From Calothrix sp. NIES-4105 (GTDB lineage: Bacteria; Cyanobacteriota; Cyanobacteriia; Cyanobacteriales; Nostocaceae): 64,000 nucleotides of DNA. Location: assembly GCF_002368415.1 (NCBI RefSeq), contig NZ_AP018290.1:10221717-10285716 (forward strand), in the 5' to 3' direction. How positions within the stretch are numbered: position 1 is the stretch's first letter; every line of letters starts with the position of its first letter. The notes under the pieces were generated by a model. That model saw only the letters and a list, made by a program, of their open reading frames with translations. It made no database searches and was not told the DNA's origin. A program made the position numbers and the translations under genes. This document shows, piece after piece, positions 45,962-55,775 of this stretch.

Positions 45962-45981
45962 TTAATGTAATTTAACATTAA
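45962..45981. promoter_or_regulatory. inverted repeat TTAATGT-N6-ACATTAA
   Basis: A perfect 7-bp inverted repeat with a 6-bp spacer, about 145 bp ahead of hemE and upstream of a terminator. Could be a protein-binding site; no family assigned. Confidence 0.3.
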
Positions 45982-46029
45982 TAAAATGTTACAAACTTAT
46001 TTTGAGTAAAGATTTATGGTATGTAGTCA

Positions 46030-46064
46030 AATTTCCGACATATTCAAGAAGTCGGGAATTTTTT
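46030..46064 (+). terminator. Rho-independent terminator upstream of hemE
   Basis: AATTTCCGAC pairs with GTCGGGAATT (one G-T), followed by a T-run. It lies about 62 bases before the hemE start, so it closes an upstream transcript or attenuates hemE. Confidence 0.6.
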
Positions 46065-46125
46065 AAACCTCTTAGAATGGTAAGCTAAATAATGAAATAA
46101 AAAAGCGATATAGGATGAAGTGTTA

Positions 46126-47181
46126 ATGGGTATTTCCGCAAATACGCCTCATTTGTTAAGGGCTGCTCGTGGTGAAGTTGTTGACCGTCCTCCTGTTTGG
46201 ATGATGCGACAAGCTGGACGGTATATGAAAGCTTATCGCGATTTACGAGAAAAGTACCCCTCGTTCCGCGAACGGTCGGAAATTCCTGAAGTTGCTATCG
46301 AAGTTTCTCTACAACCTTGGAGAGCGTTTCAACCTGATGGTGTAATTCTATTTTCTGATATCGTTACCCCACTTCCTGGTTTGGGGATCGATATGGATAT
46401 TGCCGAAGGAAAGGGACCTATTATTCATGCACCAATTCGCACCAGAGAACAAGTAGAGAATTTACATCCTTTAAATCCTGAAGAGTCGTTACCTTTCATT
46501 AAGACGATTTTACAGGCTTTACGTCAAGAAGTAGGTACTCAGTCTACTGTACTCGGATTCGTCGGCGCCCCGTGGACTTTGGCTGCATATGCTGTTGAAG
46601 GTAAAGGTTCTAAAACGTATTCAGTTATCAAACACATGGCGTTTTCTGACCCCACGATTTTACATCAACTGTTGGCAAAACTCGCTGATTCTATCGCTAC
46701 TTATGTCCGCTATCAAATTGACTGCGGCGCCCAAGTAGTGCAAATGTTTGACTCGTGGGCAGGACAGCTTAGTCCCCAAGACTATGAAGTATTTGCACAA
46801 CCTTACCAAAAAATGGTGTTCGAGAAAGTTAAACAAACACATCCTGATACACCATTAATTCTTTTGGTGACAGGCAGTGCTGGTGTACTGGAACGGATGA
46901 CGACATCAGGCGCTGATATTATATCTGTTGACTGGACTGTAGATATGGCAGACGCGCGTCAACGTCTTGGTAAAACTATGAAAGTACAGGGTAATTTAGA
47001 CCCAGGTGTACTATTTGGTTCTAAAGAATTCATCCGTGAACGTATTTACGATACGGTTCGTAAGGCTGGGAACTGGGGTCATATTCTCAACTTGGGTCAT
47101 GGTGTTTTACCAGAGACTCCTGAAGATAATGTGAGATTCTTCTTTGAAACAGCGAAGCAATTAAGTTTGACAGCAGTTTAA
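46126..47181 (+). CDS. hemE: uroporphyrinogen decarboxylase
   Basis: 351 residues. Canonical N-terminus [13 protein letters not shown], the catalytic-Asp region [16 protein letters not shown] and [10 protein letters not shown]-like [13 protein letters not shown], and [12 protein letters not shown] near the end. Decarboxylates uroporphyrinogen III to coproporphyrinogen III for heme, chlorophyll and bilins. Start ATG at 46126 (a GTG at 46120 is in frame but lacks better spacing). Confidence 0.96.
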   Translation: MGISANTPHLLRAARGEVVDRPPVWMMRQAGRYMKAYRDLREKYPSFRERSEIPEVAIEVSLQPWRAFQPDGVILFSDIVTPLPGLGIDMDIAEGKGPIIHAPIRTREQVENLHPLNPEESLPFIKTILQALRQEVGTQSTVLGFVGAPWTLAAYAVEGKGSKTYSVIKHMAFSDPTILHQLLAKLADSIATYVRYQIDCGAQVVQMFDSWAGQLSPQDYEVFAQPYQKMVFEKVKQTHPDTPLILLVTGSAGVLERMTTSGADIISVDWTVDMADARQRLGKTMKVQGNLDPGVLFGSKEFIRERIYDTVRKAGNWGHILNLGHGVLPETPEDNVRFFFETAKQLSLTAV

Positions 47182-47746
47182 ATTCTGCAAGATAACTAAA
47201 TTGTGATTCCCGTGAAATATCTATATATATGTCATGTTGAACGTAGTGAAGCATCTTTATAAGTTGCCAAAACCTTAAAGATTCTTCGCTGCGTGACTAA
47301 TGACGTACTTGATAACGGGTTAGCTTATGCAGCCTATCGTAGGTTGGGTTCCGGAACGTAACCCAACAACTTTTTTATATTTTATAGTAAAGATTTTTAC
47401 CACAGAGGCGCAGAGGACACAGAGCGGTATAGTAAGAGATATTTGTTTGTTGGCGCCTATTTTAAATCTCTTCTACTCCTCCTCTGTGTACTCTGTGTCT
47501 CTTTGGTAAAAAAATTATATGTAATGCACAGGCTTTCCGGCCTATGCTACACAAGTCCTCAAAATTAATGATATGGAGTAATATGTTGGGTTACGTTCCG
47601 GAACCCAACCTACGATTTTTGAGGAATGGAACTTTAAGGTAATTTATTCATCGTAGTGTAATGTGCGGGTATATTAGCTATGCGCTTGTTTTGGCTTGCC
47701 CGTTGAGATATGATTTCTAGCTAAATTTAATTTTTGTTTTTATTTA
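47182..47746. repeat. intergenic block of dispersed palindromes
   Basis: Contains GGTTGGGTTCCGGAACGTAACCCAAC (about 47341) and its reverse partner (about 47583), the ACCACAGAGGCGCAGAGGACACAGAG / CTCTGTGTACTCTGTGTC pair (47400-47516) and GCACAGGCTTTCCGGCCTATGC (47526). No gene seen. Confidence 0.6.
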
Positions 47747-48700
47747 ATGTCTATGTCTAAACGTATTTTAGTTACTGGCGCCAGTGGGTGTGTTGGTCAT
47801 TATATTAGTGAGCAGCTAATTCAAGAAACTGAACACGAATTATTTTTACTTGTAAGAAATCCAGATAAATTAAAAATTGATACTAATGTTCGCCCTAATG
47901 TCACTGTGCTACAAGGTGATATGCAGGAGATTGAGAAGTTTGCTGATTTATTGAAAACTATTGATGTAGCGGTTTTGACGGCGACTGCTTGGGGTGGTGA
48001 TATTACTTTTGATGTGAATGTTACGAAAACGCTGGAACTAATGAAGATGTTAGATTCGGAGCGTTGCGAGCAGGTAATATATTTTTCAACGGCAAGTGTT
48101 TTAGGTAATGATGAGCAACCTCTCAAAGAAGCGGGTGAGATAGGTACTGATTATGTTCGTTCTAAGTATGACTGCTTAATGAAAAAATCACAGCTTGCCA
48201 TTGCACCAAAAATTACAACTGTCTTCCCGACGTTTGTTTTGGGTGGAGATGCAAGCAAACCTTACTCGCACCTGACTACAGGTATTCCCGAAGTTACTAA
48301 ATATGTAGATATCATCAAATTTTTAAAGGCAGATGGTAGTTTTCATTTTATCCACGGTCAGGATATTGCCACTGTAGTTAAGCATCTTATCGATAATCCT
48401 CCTGGTGCTGGGCAAAAGCGTTCATTAGTTTTGGGACAGGCAAGAATTACCGCAAACGAAGCAATAGAACAAGTTTGTGCTTATCTTGGTAGAAAAATCT
48501 CTTTTCGTATTCCGCTTTCATTCGGTTTGGCAAATGTAATTATTGTGCTATTCCGTATTCAAATGGCAGCATGGGATAGGTTTTGTATGGAATACCGCCA
48601 TTTTTACTACAAAAATGCTATTAGTCCGAAAAGCTTTGGTTTAGCCAACTACTGTGAAACGATGAGTGATGTTTTAAGACTTAGCGGAGTTAAAAGGTAG
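47747..48700 (+). CDS. NAD(P)-dependent epimerase/dehydratase (extended SDR)
   Basis: 317 residues. TGASGCVGHYISEQL is the glycine-rich NAD(P) motif, LQGDMQEIEKF follows, STASVLGN is the catalytic Ser region and DYVRSKYDCLMKK holds the YxxxK pair. The C-terminus has a possible membrane-associating stretch (SFGLANVIIVLFRIQMA). Could be a sugar-nucleotide or steroid/flavonoid-type reductase; not resolved. Starts ATG-TCT-ATG; second ATG at 47753 is equally possible. Confidence 0.82.
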   Translation: MSMSKRILVTGASGCVGHYISEQLIQETEHELFLLVRNPDKLKIDTNVRPNVTVLQGDMQEIEKFADLLKTIDVAVLTATAWGGDITFDVNVTKTLELMKMLDSERCEQVIYFSTASVLGNDEQPLKEAGEIGTDYVRSKYDCLMKKSQLAIAPKITTVFPTFVLGGDASKPYSHLTTGIPEVTKYVDIIKFLKADGSFHFIHGQDIATVVKHLIDNPPGAGQKRSLVLGQARITANEAIEQVCAYLGRKISFRIPLSFGLANVIIVLFRIQMAAWDRFCMEYRHFYYKNAISPKSFGLANYCETMSDVLRLSGVKR

Positions 48701-48905
48701 AGTTTACACGCAAAGTATAGCAGAGTAGCAAAAAAAAATAAGTAATAATGCTAATGTGAAAGGACTTACGCGAAAACCCTAAATAAACCGGGTTTCTGGT
48801 TTCATCGTGCGTAAGTTGATTTGAAACATATTCAGATAAAACTCATCTATATATTAAGTGAGTTTAAATTAACAGATAAAAATAAAGCGGTAGGAGTGAA
48901 AATTT

Positions 48906-50504
48906 ATGCGTGTATTGCTGGTCTATCCGGTGTTTCCTAAAACATTTTGGTCATACGAGAAAATTTTAGATTTAGTTAACCGCAAAGTTCTACTACCACC
49001 GCTTGGTTTAGTAACTGTTGCTGCAATTTTACCCCAGGAATGGGAGTTTAAATTGGTTGACCGTAATATTCGCGCTGTTACTGAGGCAGAATGGGAGTGG
49101 GCAGATATTGTTATTCTGTCTGCGATGATTGTTCAGAAACAAGATTTACTTGACCAAATTAAAGAGGCAAAGCAACGTGGTAAGTTAGTTGCTGTTGGTG
49201 GACCTTATCCAACTTCTGTACCCCATGAAGTGCAAAATGTTGGCGCCGATTTTCTGATTTTAGACGAAGGTGAGATTACTTTACCGATGTTTGTTGAGGC
49301 GGTAAATAAAGGTGAAACGTCTGGTATTTTCCGCGCGACTGAGAAACCCGATGTTACTGGTACGCCTATACCTCGCTTTGATTTGTTGGAGTTTGATGCT
49401 TACGACTCGATGTCAGTTCAGTTTTCGCGCGGTTGTCCGTTTCAGTGTGAGTTTTGCGACATTATTGTTCTTTATGGTCGTAAACCCCGTACTAAAACCC
49501 CTGAGCAGTTACTTGCTGAGTTAGACCGTCTTTATGAGTTGGGTTGGCGCCGTAGTGTGTTCATGGTGGATGATAATTTTATTGGCAACAAGCGGAATGT
49601 GAAGTTGTTGCTCAAAGAGTTAAAAACGTGGGTAGCTGAACATCAATATCCTTTTAGTTTTGATACAGAAGCTTCTATTGACCTTGCCCAAGACGAAGAA
49701 TTAATGGAACTGATGGTTGAGTGTGGGTTTAAAGCTGTATTTTTGGGTATTGAAACACCTGACGAAGAAAGCTTGCAATTTACTAAGAAGTTCCAAAATA
49801 CCCGCAGTTCTTTAACAGATGCAGTTCAAAGTATTATTAAAGCTGGCTTGCGTCCGATGGCTGGGTTTATTATTGGGTTTGACGGTGAAAAAAGTGGTGC
49901 CGGTTCACGTATTGTTAAGTTTGCTGAACAAGCTGCAATTCCCTCGACGACTTTCGCAATGTTACAAGCGTTACCCAATACGGCTTTATGGCATCGCTTG
50001 AGTAGAGAAGGGCGCCTGCGTGAAAATAAGGATGGGAATATTAACCAAACTACATTAATGAATTTTATTGCCACCCGTCCTCTAGAAGAAATCGCGCGTG
50101 AATATGTTGAAGCGTTTTGTACTTTATATGACCCTATAGCATATTTAGACCGAACTTACCGCTGTTTTATGATGATGGGTGGTCCAAGTTGGACGGCGCC
50201 TGCAAAAATGCCGGAATTAATTGTTGTCAAAGCTTTCTTGACAATTATTTGGCGCCAGGGTATTAAGCGCGAAACTCGTTGGAAATTCTGGCATCATTTA
50301 TTTAGCATTTTAAAACACAATCCAAAGGTGTTTGACCATTACCTGGCAACTTGCGCTCATAATGAGCATTTCTTAGAATACCGTCAAATTGTACGTGACG
50401 AAATTGAGGCACAACTGGCTGAGTACTTGGCACAAGGCGCCGAAAAACCTTATGTGCCAGTTGTGAAAGCTGAAAAAGCTGAAAAAGCCGAAGCTGTTGC
50501 TTGA
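48906..50504 (+). CDS. B12-binding radical SAM protein
   Basis: 532 residues. N-terminal cobalamin-binding Rossmann region (VLLVYPVFPKTFW to SAMIVQKQD), then the radical SAM motif RGCPFQCEFCDI (CxxxCxxC) at ~185-195, GRKPRTKTPEQLL and VDDNFIGNKRNVK following, and a C-terminal extension (~90 residues, DUF4070-like). GGAG lies ten bases before ATG. Substrate unknown; relatives include hopanoid-modifying and methyl-transferring enzymes. A GTAGAGACGCG palindrome begins on the base after its stop. Confidence 0.85.
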   Translation: MRVLLVYPVFPKTFWSYEKILDLVNRKVLLPPLGLVTVAAILPQEWEFKLVDRNIRAVTEAEWEWADIVILSAMIVQKQDLLDQIKEAKQRGKLVAVGGPYPTSVPHEVQNVGADFLILDEGEITLPMFVEAVNKGETSGIFRATEKPDVTGTPIPRFDLLEFDAYDSMSVQFSRGCPFQCEFCDIIVLYGRKPRTKTPEQLLAELDRLYELGWRRSVFMVDDNFIGNKRNVKLLLKELKTWVAEHQYPFSFDTEASIDLAQDEELMELMVECGFKAVFLGIETPDEESLQFTKKFQNTRSSLTDAVQSIIKAGLRPMAGFIIGFDGEKSGAGSRIVKFAEQAAIPSTTFAMLQALPNTALWHRLSREGRLRENKDGNINQTTLMNFIATRPLEEIAREYVEAFCTLYDPIAYLDRTYRCFMMMGGPSWTAPAKMPELIVVKAFLTIIWRQGIKRETRWKFWHHLFSILKHNPKVFDHYLATCAHNEHFLEYRQIVRDEIEAQLAEYLAQGAEKPYVPVVKAEKAEKAEAVA

Positions 50505-50602
50505 GTAGAGACGCGATTAATCGCGTCTCTACTACCTTTGTGCCCTTTGTGTCCTTCGTGGTTAAATAAAAAACCACAAAGGCACGAAGAACACAAAGGA
50601 AA
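50505..50602. repeat. composite dispersed repeat
   Basis: GTAGAGACGCGATTAATCGC palindrome joined to CCTTTGTGCCCTTTGTGTCC / CCACAAAGGCACGAAGAACAC hairpin. The first part directly follows the radical SAM stop codon. Confidence 0.7.
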
Positions 50603-50676
50603 GAAAAAATTTTATATGGTTGGCAATAGCGCAACATGTTACCGTAATGGCCATACTGCGCTATTTGGCTACCCAT

Positions 50677-51480
50677 ATGAAAAGAAGAGAACTGATCAAA
50701 GTAAGTTTGTTTGCTAGTTCCGCATTGGCTGGTGCCTCAATAGTTCCTGTTATCGCTTCAAAAGCTAGGTCAAATAGTGTGTCAAAAACTAAGATATTTG
50801 AACACGGTCAATATACTGTTTGGAAACTAGCAAGTAAACCAGGATTCTTTTTCAAAGCTGGTATGGCTATTGATGCTGATGGGGCGCCGAGTGCTTATCA
50901 TCCTGAAAATAAAGGTATTGATGGAATAGAACATGCTGGAGAACCGGGTAATTGGTGGGCACTTGTGACTGATAATGGTAAACCCGATGGTAAACCTGTT
51001 ATTCAATCAAAGTCCGACCCAAACCCAGGTTATTATATTTCTGGTACTGCACTGTACGATGAAACTAAAAAACGAACCGACCCGAAGCGTTACGTTGATT
51101 CGAGAAAAATTCCTTATGTAGTTCTTCCTCAGAATAATAATGAGGAATTTTTGAAGCTGACTAATATTAAGCTAGGTGATTTTGCTGCTGTTTATAATAC
51201 AAGCAACAAAAAGCTAGTTTACGCGATATTTGCTGATACTAGTTTATTTTTTGCTGGCGGTATTGAAGAATATCGCTTTGGTGAAGGTTCTATTGCACTC
51301 GCTGATGCAGTAAATGTATCCTCCAATCCTAGACATGGAGGTGTTAAAGAGGGTCTATTTTATGTATTTTTCCCAGGTTCAGGCAACGGTAAACCTAGAA
51401 CTTTGGCAGAAATTAACCGTGAAGGCGCCAAGTTATTTAAGCAGTGGGGTGGAGTGCCTCAAGTTATGGCTTTGGTGTAG
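50677..51480 (+). CDS. GH75-like chitosanase, Tat-exported
   Basis: About 267 residues from the ATG at 50677. MKRRELIKVSLFASSALAG is a Tat signal. Mature part carries the family-75 pattern: FFKAGMAIDADGAPSAYHP, then GEPGNWWALVTDNGKPDGKP, DPNPGYYISGTALYD, DSRKIPYVVLP and the acidic catalytic DFAAVYN. Fungal and bacterial GH75 enzymes hydrolyse partly acetylated chitosan. Next to the deacetylase/glycosyltransferase fusion gene (start 357 bp downstream), it may trim that polymer or, alternatively, act on foreign chitosan. A terminator follows its stop. Confidence 0.78.
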   Translation: MKRRELIKVSLFASSALAGASIVPVIASKARSNSVSKTKIFEHGQYTVWKLASKPGFFFKAGMAIDADGAPSAYHPENKGIDGIEHAGEPGNWWALVTDNGKPDGKPVIQSKSDPNPGYYISGTALYDETKKRTDPKRYVDSRKIPYVVLPQNNNEEFLKLTNIKLGDFAAVYNTSNKKLVYAIFADTSLFFAGGIEEYRFGEGSIALADAVNVSSNPRHGGVKEGLFYVFFPGSGNGKPRTLAEINREGAKLFKQWGGVPQVMALV

Positions 51481-51493
51481 TAAATATTATATA

Positions 51494-51526
51494 TGAGACG
51501 GCTGGGGACAGCCGTTCCACAAGAGA
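51494..51526. repeat. dispersed palindrome (GACGGCTGGGGACAGCCGTTCC)
   Basis: Reverse copy of the GGAACGGCTGTCCCCAGCCG palindrome at about 10812. Confidence 0.55.
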
Positions 51527-51611
51527 TTGTTTTGCTTTGTAATTTTTTTACATTTATTAATATTTGTTTATATATAGTATCTAAGTTTTAATTATATTAA
51601 TTAAATTGAGA

Positions 51612-51641
51612 AACCTGACTTATTTAATAGTCGGGTTTTTT
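51612..51641 (+). terminator. terminator after the GH75 gene
   Basis: AACCTGACT..AGTCGGGTT hairpin followed by a T-run (TTTTTT). Confidence 0.6.
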
Positions 51642-51836
51642 CATGTGAATCTGTCATAGCATTGCCACCTTTATGCCATTTTTGTGTCATATCTCGTGAT
51701 TAAGATTCATAAGTAGTTAGCATCCAGGGTCTTAAATGGTTTTACACACTCATCGAAGATTAATTCTGTATTAAGAATTGGCTAATATTTGTCCGGTACG
51801 AAAAAGTTATATATATGTTGTTGAGGAGCATTTATT

Positions 51837-54800
51837 TTGTCTAAGAAAGTAAAAAACCCTGTTTTCTACGACCCTAAAAGTCTTAGGTGGCGGTGGTTTA
51901 AACGTTTAACTCAAGTTTGTATTATTGTTTTTAGTGTTATTTTTGTTAGTTGGCTTGTTACTGTAGCTATTCAGCCTGATTTACCTGTGTTAAGCTTGTT
52001 ACCTTCACACAAAATTTTCAAAGTACATAAATTCTTTCAAAATCAGCTAAGTACACATAAGGGTAATGATATTGCTCACCATTTTGGAAAAGAAAATACA
52101 GCCAAACTTATTTCTATCAAAGCACCAAGCATTCAACCAACTAACCCTGCTAATTCAGAAATCATAGGTTTTTATGTTAACTGGGACGATAACAGCTTCA
52201 CATCGCTTAAGCAAAATATCAATAAGCTTGATAAGCTGATGCCTGAATGGTTACATCTTGAAGATGGTGGAAAAATCTCTCTCGATGATGAAGTAAAACA
52301 GCAGCGAACTTTAGATTATATTCATAAAAACCGCCCTGATTTAAAAATAATGCCTTTGATTAATAACTTTGATAATAGTAGTCAAAGTTGGAATGAAGGT
52401 AAATTGGCTCAGGTTCTTAGTCAGCCCGTCGCACGACAAAATTTAGTTGAAGAATTATTAGGAGTTGTACGGAAAAATAATTTTGCTGGGGTAAATATTG
52501 ACTTTGAGAATATTCCTGATACTAGCCAGCAGAATTTGATGACATTTATGGGTGAATTGTATGCAAAGTTTCACCCGTTGGGTTTAGAGGTTTCGCAGTC
52601 TGTACCCTTAGATAATCCTTCTTTTAAATATAAAGAGTTGGCACAGGTTAATGATTATCTAATTTTAATGGCGTATGACGAACATGAATCGACGAGTGAA
52701 GCAGGGGCTGTTACGTCACAAAATTGGTATGTAGAACATTTACAGCGTCGTTTCAAAGAGTTACCTGCTGATAAATATATTGTTGCAATTGGTAATTATG
52801 GTTATGACTGGAAAGCAAATGCAAGTGGTGAGGAAGTTTCATTCCAGGATGCGCTTAAAACTGCACAGGAGTCCGAAGGAAAGATTGTATTTGACCCTGA
52901 CACGTTAAATTCTACGTTTGATTACTATGACGATAAAGATGTTCTACACCATGTTTGGTATCTTGATGGTGTAACTGCTTTTAATGAAATTGTCGAAGGT
53001 CAAAATCTCGGCGCCCGTGGTTTTGCATTATGGCGTATGGGTTCGGAGGATCCTTCAATTTGGTCTGTGTTCCAAACACGCGCGCGTCTCGACCAAGAGA
53101 AAGCGCTGATGTTAGAAGCTTTACACTACGGTTTCGATATTGATTATCAAGGACAAGGCGAGGTACTCAAAGTAACTGCTACACCTCGTGACGGTAAACG
53201 ACAAATTACTTATGACCATAAAACTGGCTTGATATTAAATGAGCAATTAAAGTCTTATCCTTCTTCGTATGTAATTACACGCTGGGGTGGTGGTAGTAAA
53301 AATAAAATTGCTCTTACATTTGATGATGGCCCTGACCCACGGTTTACTCCAGGTATTTTAGATACGCTCAAGCGTTACAAAGCTAAAGCTACTTTCTTTG
53401 TAATTGGTCTTAACGCTAACAATAATTCTGATTTACTCCACCGTCTGATCAACGAAGGTCACGAAATTGGTAATCACACGTTTACACACCCAAACATTGC
53501 TATAACCCCGCATAAACAATTAAAGCTCGAACTTAATGCAACCGAACGTTTGTTAGAAGGACAAATTGGCATCAAAACATTACTATTTAGACCTCCATAT
53601 GCAGAAGATGTAGAGCCAGAAACACCTGACCAGGTGGCGCCGTTACAATATACTGGTCGCCTTGGATACTATACAATTGGGATGCAAATAGACCCGAACG
53701 ACTGGCAGGCGCCTGGAGTTAATAAGATAGTAGACTCAATTATTGAGCAGGCAACTAGCGGTATTGGGAATGTAGTGTTACTGCATGATAGTGGTGGCGA
53801 CCGCTCACAAACAGTAGCAGCACTACCAAAAATCATCGAAGAATTACGCAAGCGCAACTTTGAGCTAGTAACTATTTCGGAATTAATTGGTCTAAAACGT
53901 GACCAGGTAATGCCAAAAATACCTGCTTCCGAGCAGATGATGGCAAGGTTAGATGGTACTGCATTCTCGTTGATGAATGGATTCAACCAGACTATTTACT
54001 ATCTATTTGTGATTGGTATTGGTTTGTCGATGATGCGGTTATTGTTTGTCGCAGCGTTGGCACTGTATGAATGGAAGAGTCGAGGTAATTCTAAAAATCA
54101 GCTAACTTATTCGCCCAGCGTTAGTGTGATTGTGCCTGCTTACAATGAAGAAAAGGTAATTAGTCGAACGATTAACTCGATACTACATTCACGCTACACA
54201 AACTTTGATATTATTGTCGTTGATGATGGTTCAACCGATAACACTTATCAAGATGTAGTTGAGAATTTTGCTCACGAACACCGAGTACATGTTTTTACAA
54301 AAGCGAATGGTGGTAAAGCGCAAGCTGTAAATTACGGTATTCGTCACAGTAATGCAGAAATTATTGTTTCGCTAGACGCTGACACAATACTCCGTCCGAA
54401 CGCTATTGCCAAACTTGCTCGTCACTTTGCTGACCCTCAGATCGGCGCCGTTGCTGGTAATGCCAAAGTTGGTAACCGCATCAATATATTAACTTTCTGG
54501 CAAGCACTCGAATATATCACGAGTCAAAACCTTGAACGACGCGCGTTTGGACTACTCAACTGCATTAGTGTGGTTCCAGGTGCTATTGGTGCATGGCGCC
54601 GAGAGTTAATATTACAAGCAGGTGGTTACGCTACGGATACTTTAGCTGAAGATGCTGACCTAACGCTTGCTGTTTTACGAATGGGCTACAAAATTGACTA
54701 TGAAGAAAACGCAATAGCATTAACTGAGGCGCCGGATACAGTATCAGGTTTCTTGAAACAAAGATTTCGCTGGATGTATGGCACATTGCAAGCAGCATGG

Positions 54801-55220
54801 AAACACCGCGACACCTTATTTAGACCTAAATTTGGCGCATTAGGAATGTTCGCGATACCCAATGTGTTTGTTTTCCAAATACTGTTTCCCCTTGTCTCAC
54901 CATTAATGGATGTAATGATGGTTGGTTCGATAGCATGGGCTATGTGGCAAAAGCATCAACAGCCTGTTGAATATTCTTCTAATAATTTACAGCAAGTCAT
55001 TTTGTACTATTGCTTGTTCCTTTCGGTTGATTTGCTTGCTGCACTTGTTGCTTTCTGCCTTGAACGTAAGGAAGATTGGAAATTGTTGATTTGGTTACTA
55101 CCGCAACGCTTCTTTTACCGACAGCTTATGTACTATGTGGCGATAAAGTCTACAATCACGGCTATTAAGGGTTCAATGGTCGGTTGGGGCAAACTGGAAC
55201 GTAAAGCCACCGTAGTATAG
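51837..55220 (+). CDS. GH18 - polysaccharide deacetylase - GT2 trifunctional fusion
   Basis: 1127 residues from a TTG start; GAGGAG lies eight bases upstream. Residues ~27-45: membrane anchor. ~107-440: GH18-like barrel (IIGFYVNWDD, catalytic-type GVNIDFENI as in spore-type GH18). ~490-680: NodB deacetylase (LTFDDGPDPRF, GNHTFTHPN, LFRPPYA, LLHDSGG). ~720: membrane helix. ~761-1000: processive GT2 with VVDDGSTD, LDADTILRP, EDADL and QRFRW; then several C-terminal membrane helices. Together these match chitin/hyaluronan-type synthases that make, export, deacetylate and trim a beta-linked GlcNAc polymer. It lies 357 bp after the GH75-like gene. Substrate identity (chitosan or PNAG-like) is inferred, not seen. 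Trait: exopolysaccharide, cell envelope. Confidence 0.85.
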   Translation: MSKKVKNPVFYDPKSLRWRWFKRLTQVCIIVFSVIFVSWLVTVAIQPDLPVLSLLPSHKIFKVHKFFQNQLSTHKGNDIAHHFGKENTAKLISIKAPSIQPTNPANSEIIGFYVNWDDNSFTSLKQNINKLDKLMPEWLHLEDGGKISLDDEVKQQRTLDYIHKNRPDLKIMPLINNFDNSSQSWNEGKLAQVLSQPVARQNLVEELLGVVRKNNFAGVNIDFENIPDTSQQNLMTFMGELYAKFHPLGLEVSQSVPLDNPSFKYKELAQVNDYLILMAYDEHESTSEAGAVTSQNWYVEHLQRRFKELPADKYIVAIGNYGYDWKANASGEEVSFQDALKTAQESEGKIVFDPDTLNSTFDYYDDKDVLHHVWYLDGVTAFNEIVEGQNLGARGFALWRMGSEDPSIWSVFQTRARLDQEKALMLEALHYGFDIDYQGQGEVLKVTATPRDGKRQITYDHKTGLILNEQLKSYPSSYVITRWGGGSKNKIALTFDDGPDPRFTPGILDTLKRYKAKATFFVIGLNANNNSDLLHRLINEGHEIGNHTFTHPNIAITPHKQLKLELNATERLLEGQIGIKTLLFRPPYAEDVEPETPDQVAPLQYTGRLGYYTIGMQIDPNDWQAPGVNKIVDSIIEQATSGIGNVVLLHDSGGDRSQTVAALPKIIEELRKRNFELVTISELIGLKRDQVMPKIPASEQMMARLDGTAFSLMNGFNQTIYYLFVIGIGLSMMRLLFVAALALYEWKSRGNSKNQLTYSPSVSVIVPAYNEEKVISRTINSILHSRYTNFDIIVVDDGSTDNTYQDVVENFAHEHRVHVFTKANGGKAQAVNYGIRHSNAEIIVSLDADTILRPNAIAKLARHFADPQIGAVAGNAKVGNRINILTFWQALEYITSQNLERRAFGLLNCISVVPGAIGAWRRELILQAGGYATDTLAEDADLTLAVLRMGYKIDYEENAIALTEAPDTVSGFLKQRFRWMYGTLQAAWKHRDTLFRPKFGALGMFAIPNVFVFQILFPLVSPLMDVMMVGSIAWAMWQKHQQPVEYSSNNLQQVILYYCLFLSVDLLAALVAFCLERKEDWKLLIWLLPQRFFYRQLMYYVAIKSTITAIKGSMVGWGKLERKATVV

Positions 55221-55248
55221 TTGTAGGGTGGGCACTGCCCACCTTACT
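55221..55248. repeat. dispersed palindrome (GGTGGGCACTGCCCACC)
   Basis: Starts immediately after the stop of the fusion gene. Related to 40028 and 62002. Confidence 0.6.
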
Positions 55249-55354
55249 TTTTCGTTACACTTCATTGCGAAGTTGGAACTGAAATGAAACAATATGATAA
55301 GTTTTCATAATGTTAATCAACATTCAGCTCGATTAATTAATCAAGGAGAACACA

Positions 55355-55567
55355 GTGGTAACGGAATCAAATTTCAAAAGGGGCAAAGACGCGGTAAATG
55401 AGGATTTCAGCGAATATGTTGCTCATTTGCAGTTTCATATGACACTACAAGCTCGTAATCTGGTTCCCACTCTCAAACCTAGCATAGAAGATAGTCGAGA
55501 GCAGTTGCTACATCAAACTCAAGCTAATTTTGAAAAGCAAATCTCACGAGCTACTTATGTCGCTTAA
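55355..55567 (+). CDS. small hypothetical protein
   Basis: 70 residues beginning GTG with AAGGAG seven bases upstream. It is amphipathic and helical (EDFSEYVAHLQFHMTLQARN, SREQLLHQTQANFEKQIS). No family recognised. Followed by a strong terminator, so it is expressed as its own transcript. Confidence 0.6.
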   Translation: MVTESNFKRGKDAVNEDFSEYVAHLQFHMTLQARNLVPTLKPSIEDSREQLLHQTQANFEKQISRATYVA

Positions 55568-55606
55568 ATACAATCTTTAACAAAACTTAAAATATATTTA
55601 AAGCAT

Positions 55607-55653
55607 ACCTAGCCAGTTTAAAGCTATGTTTATCTAGCTAGGTCTGCTTTTTT
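55607..55653 (+). terminator. terminator of the small gene
   Basis: ACCTAGC pairs with GCTAGGT, followed by CTGC and TTTTTT. Confidence 0.7.
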
Positions 55654-55775
55654 GGCGTTATTATTTCAATAAATACCTCTTATGGCTCGGCGCCAAAACG
55701 CCAAAAGCCGTTAAAATTAATGCAACAGATATATATTCTCAATACCATTCACAAGCAGGCTGTGTAGCGGCTCGC

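Larger units (their letters stand above)
45330..46125. other. long intergenic region with repeats and two orphan terminators
   Basis: Holds a tiny TATATAGCAATGCTATTA footprint (45336-45353) that looks like joined MITE tips, two orphan terminator-like hairpins, and an inverted repeat. A 22-codon frame ending CPFCG-stop (about 45870-45945) is probably chance. No convincing gene. Confidence 0.4.

Noticed and set aside
45962-45981. NtcA box upstream of hemE
   Set aside because: Does not fit GTA-N8-TAC; only a generic inverted repeat.
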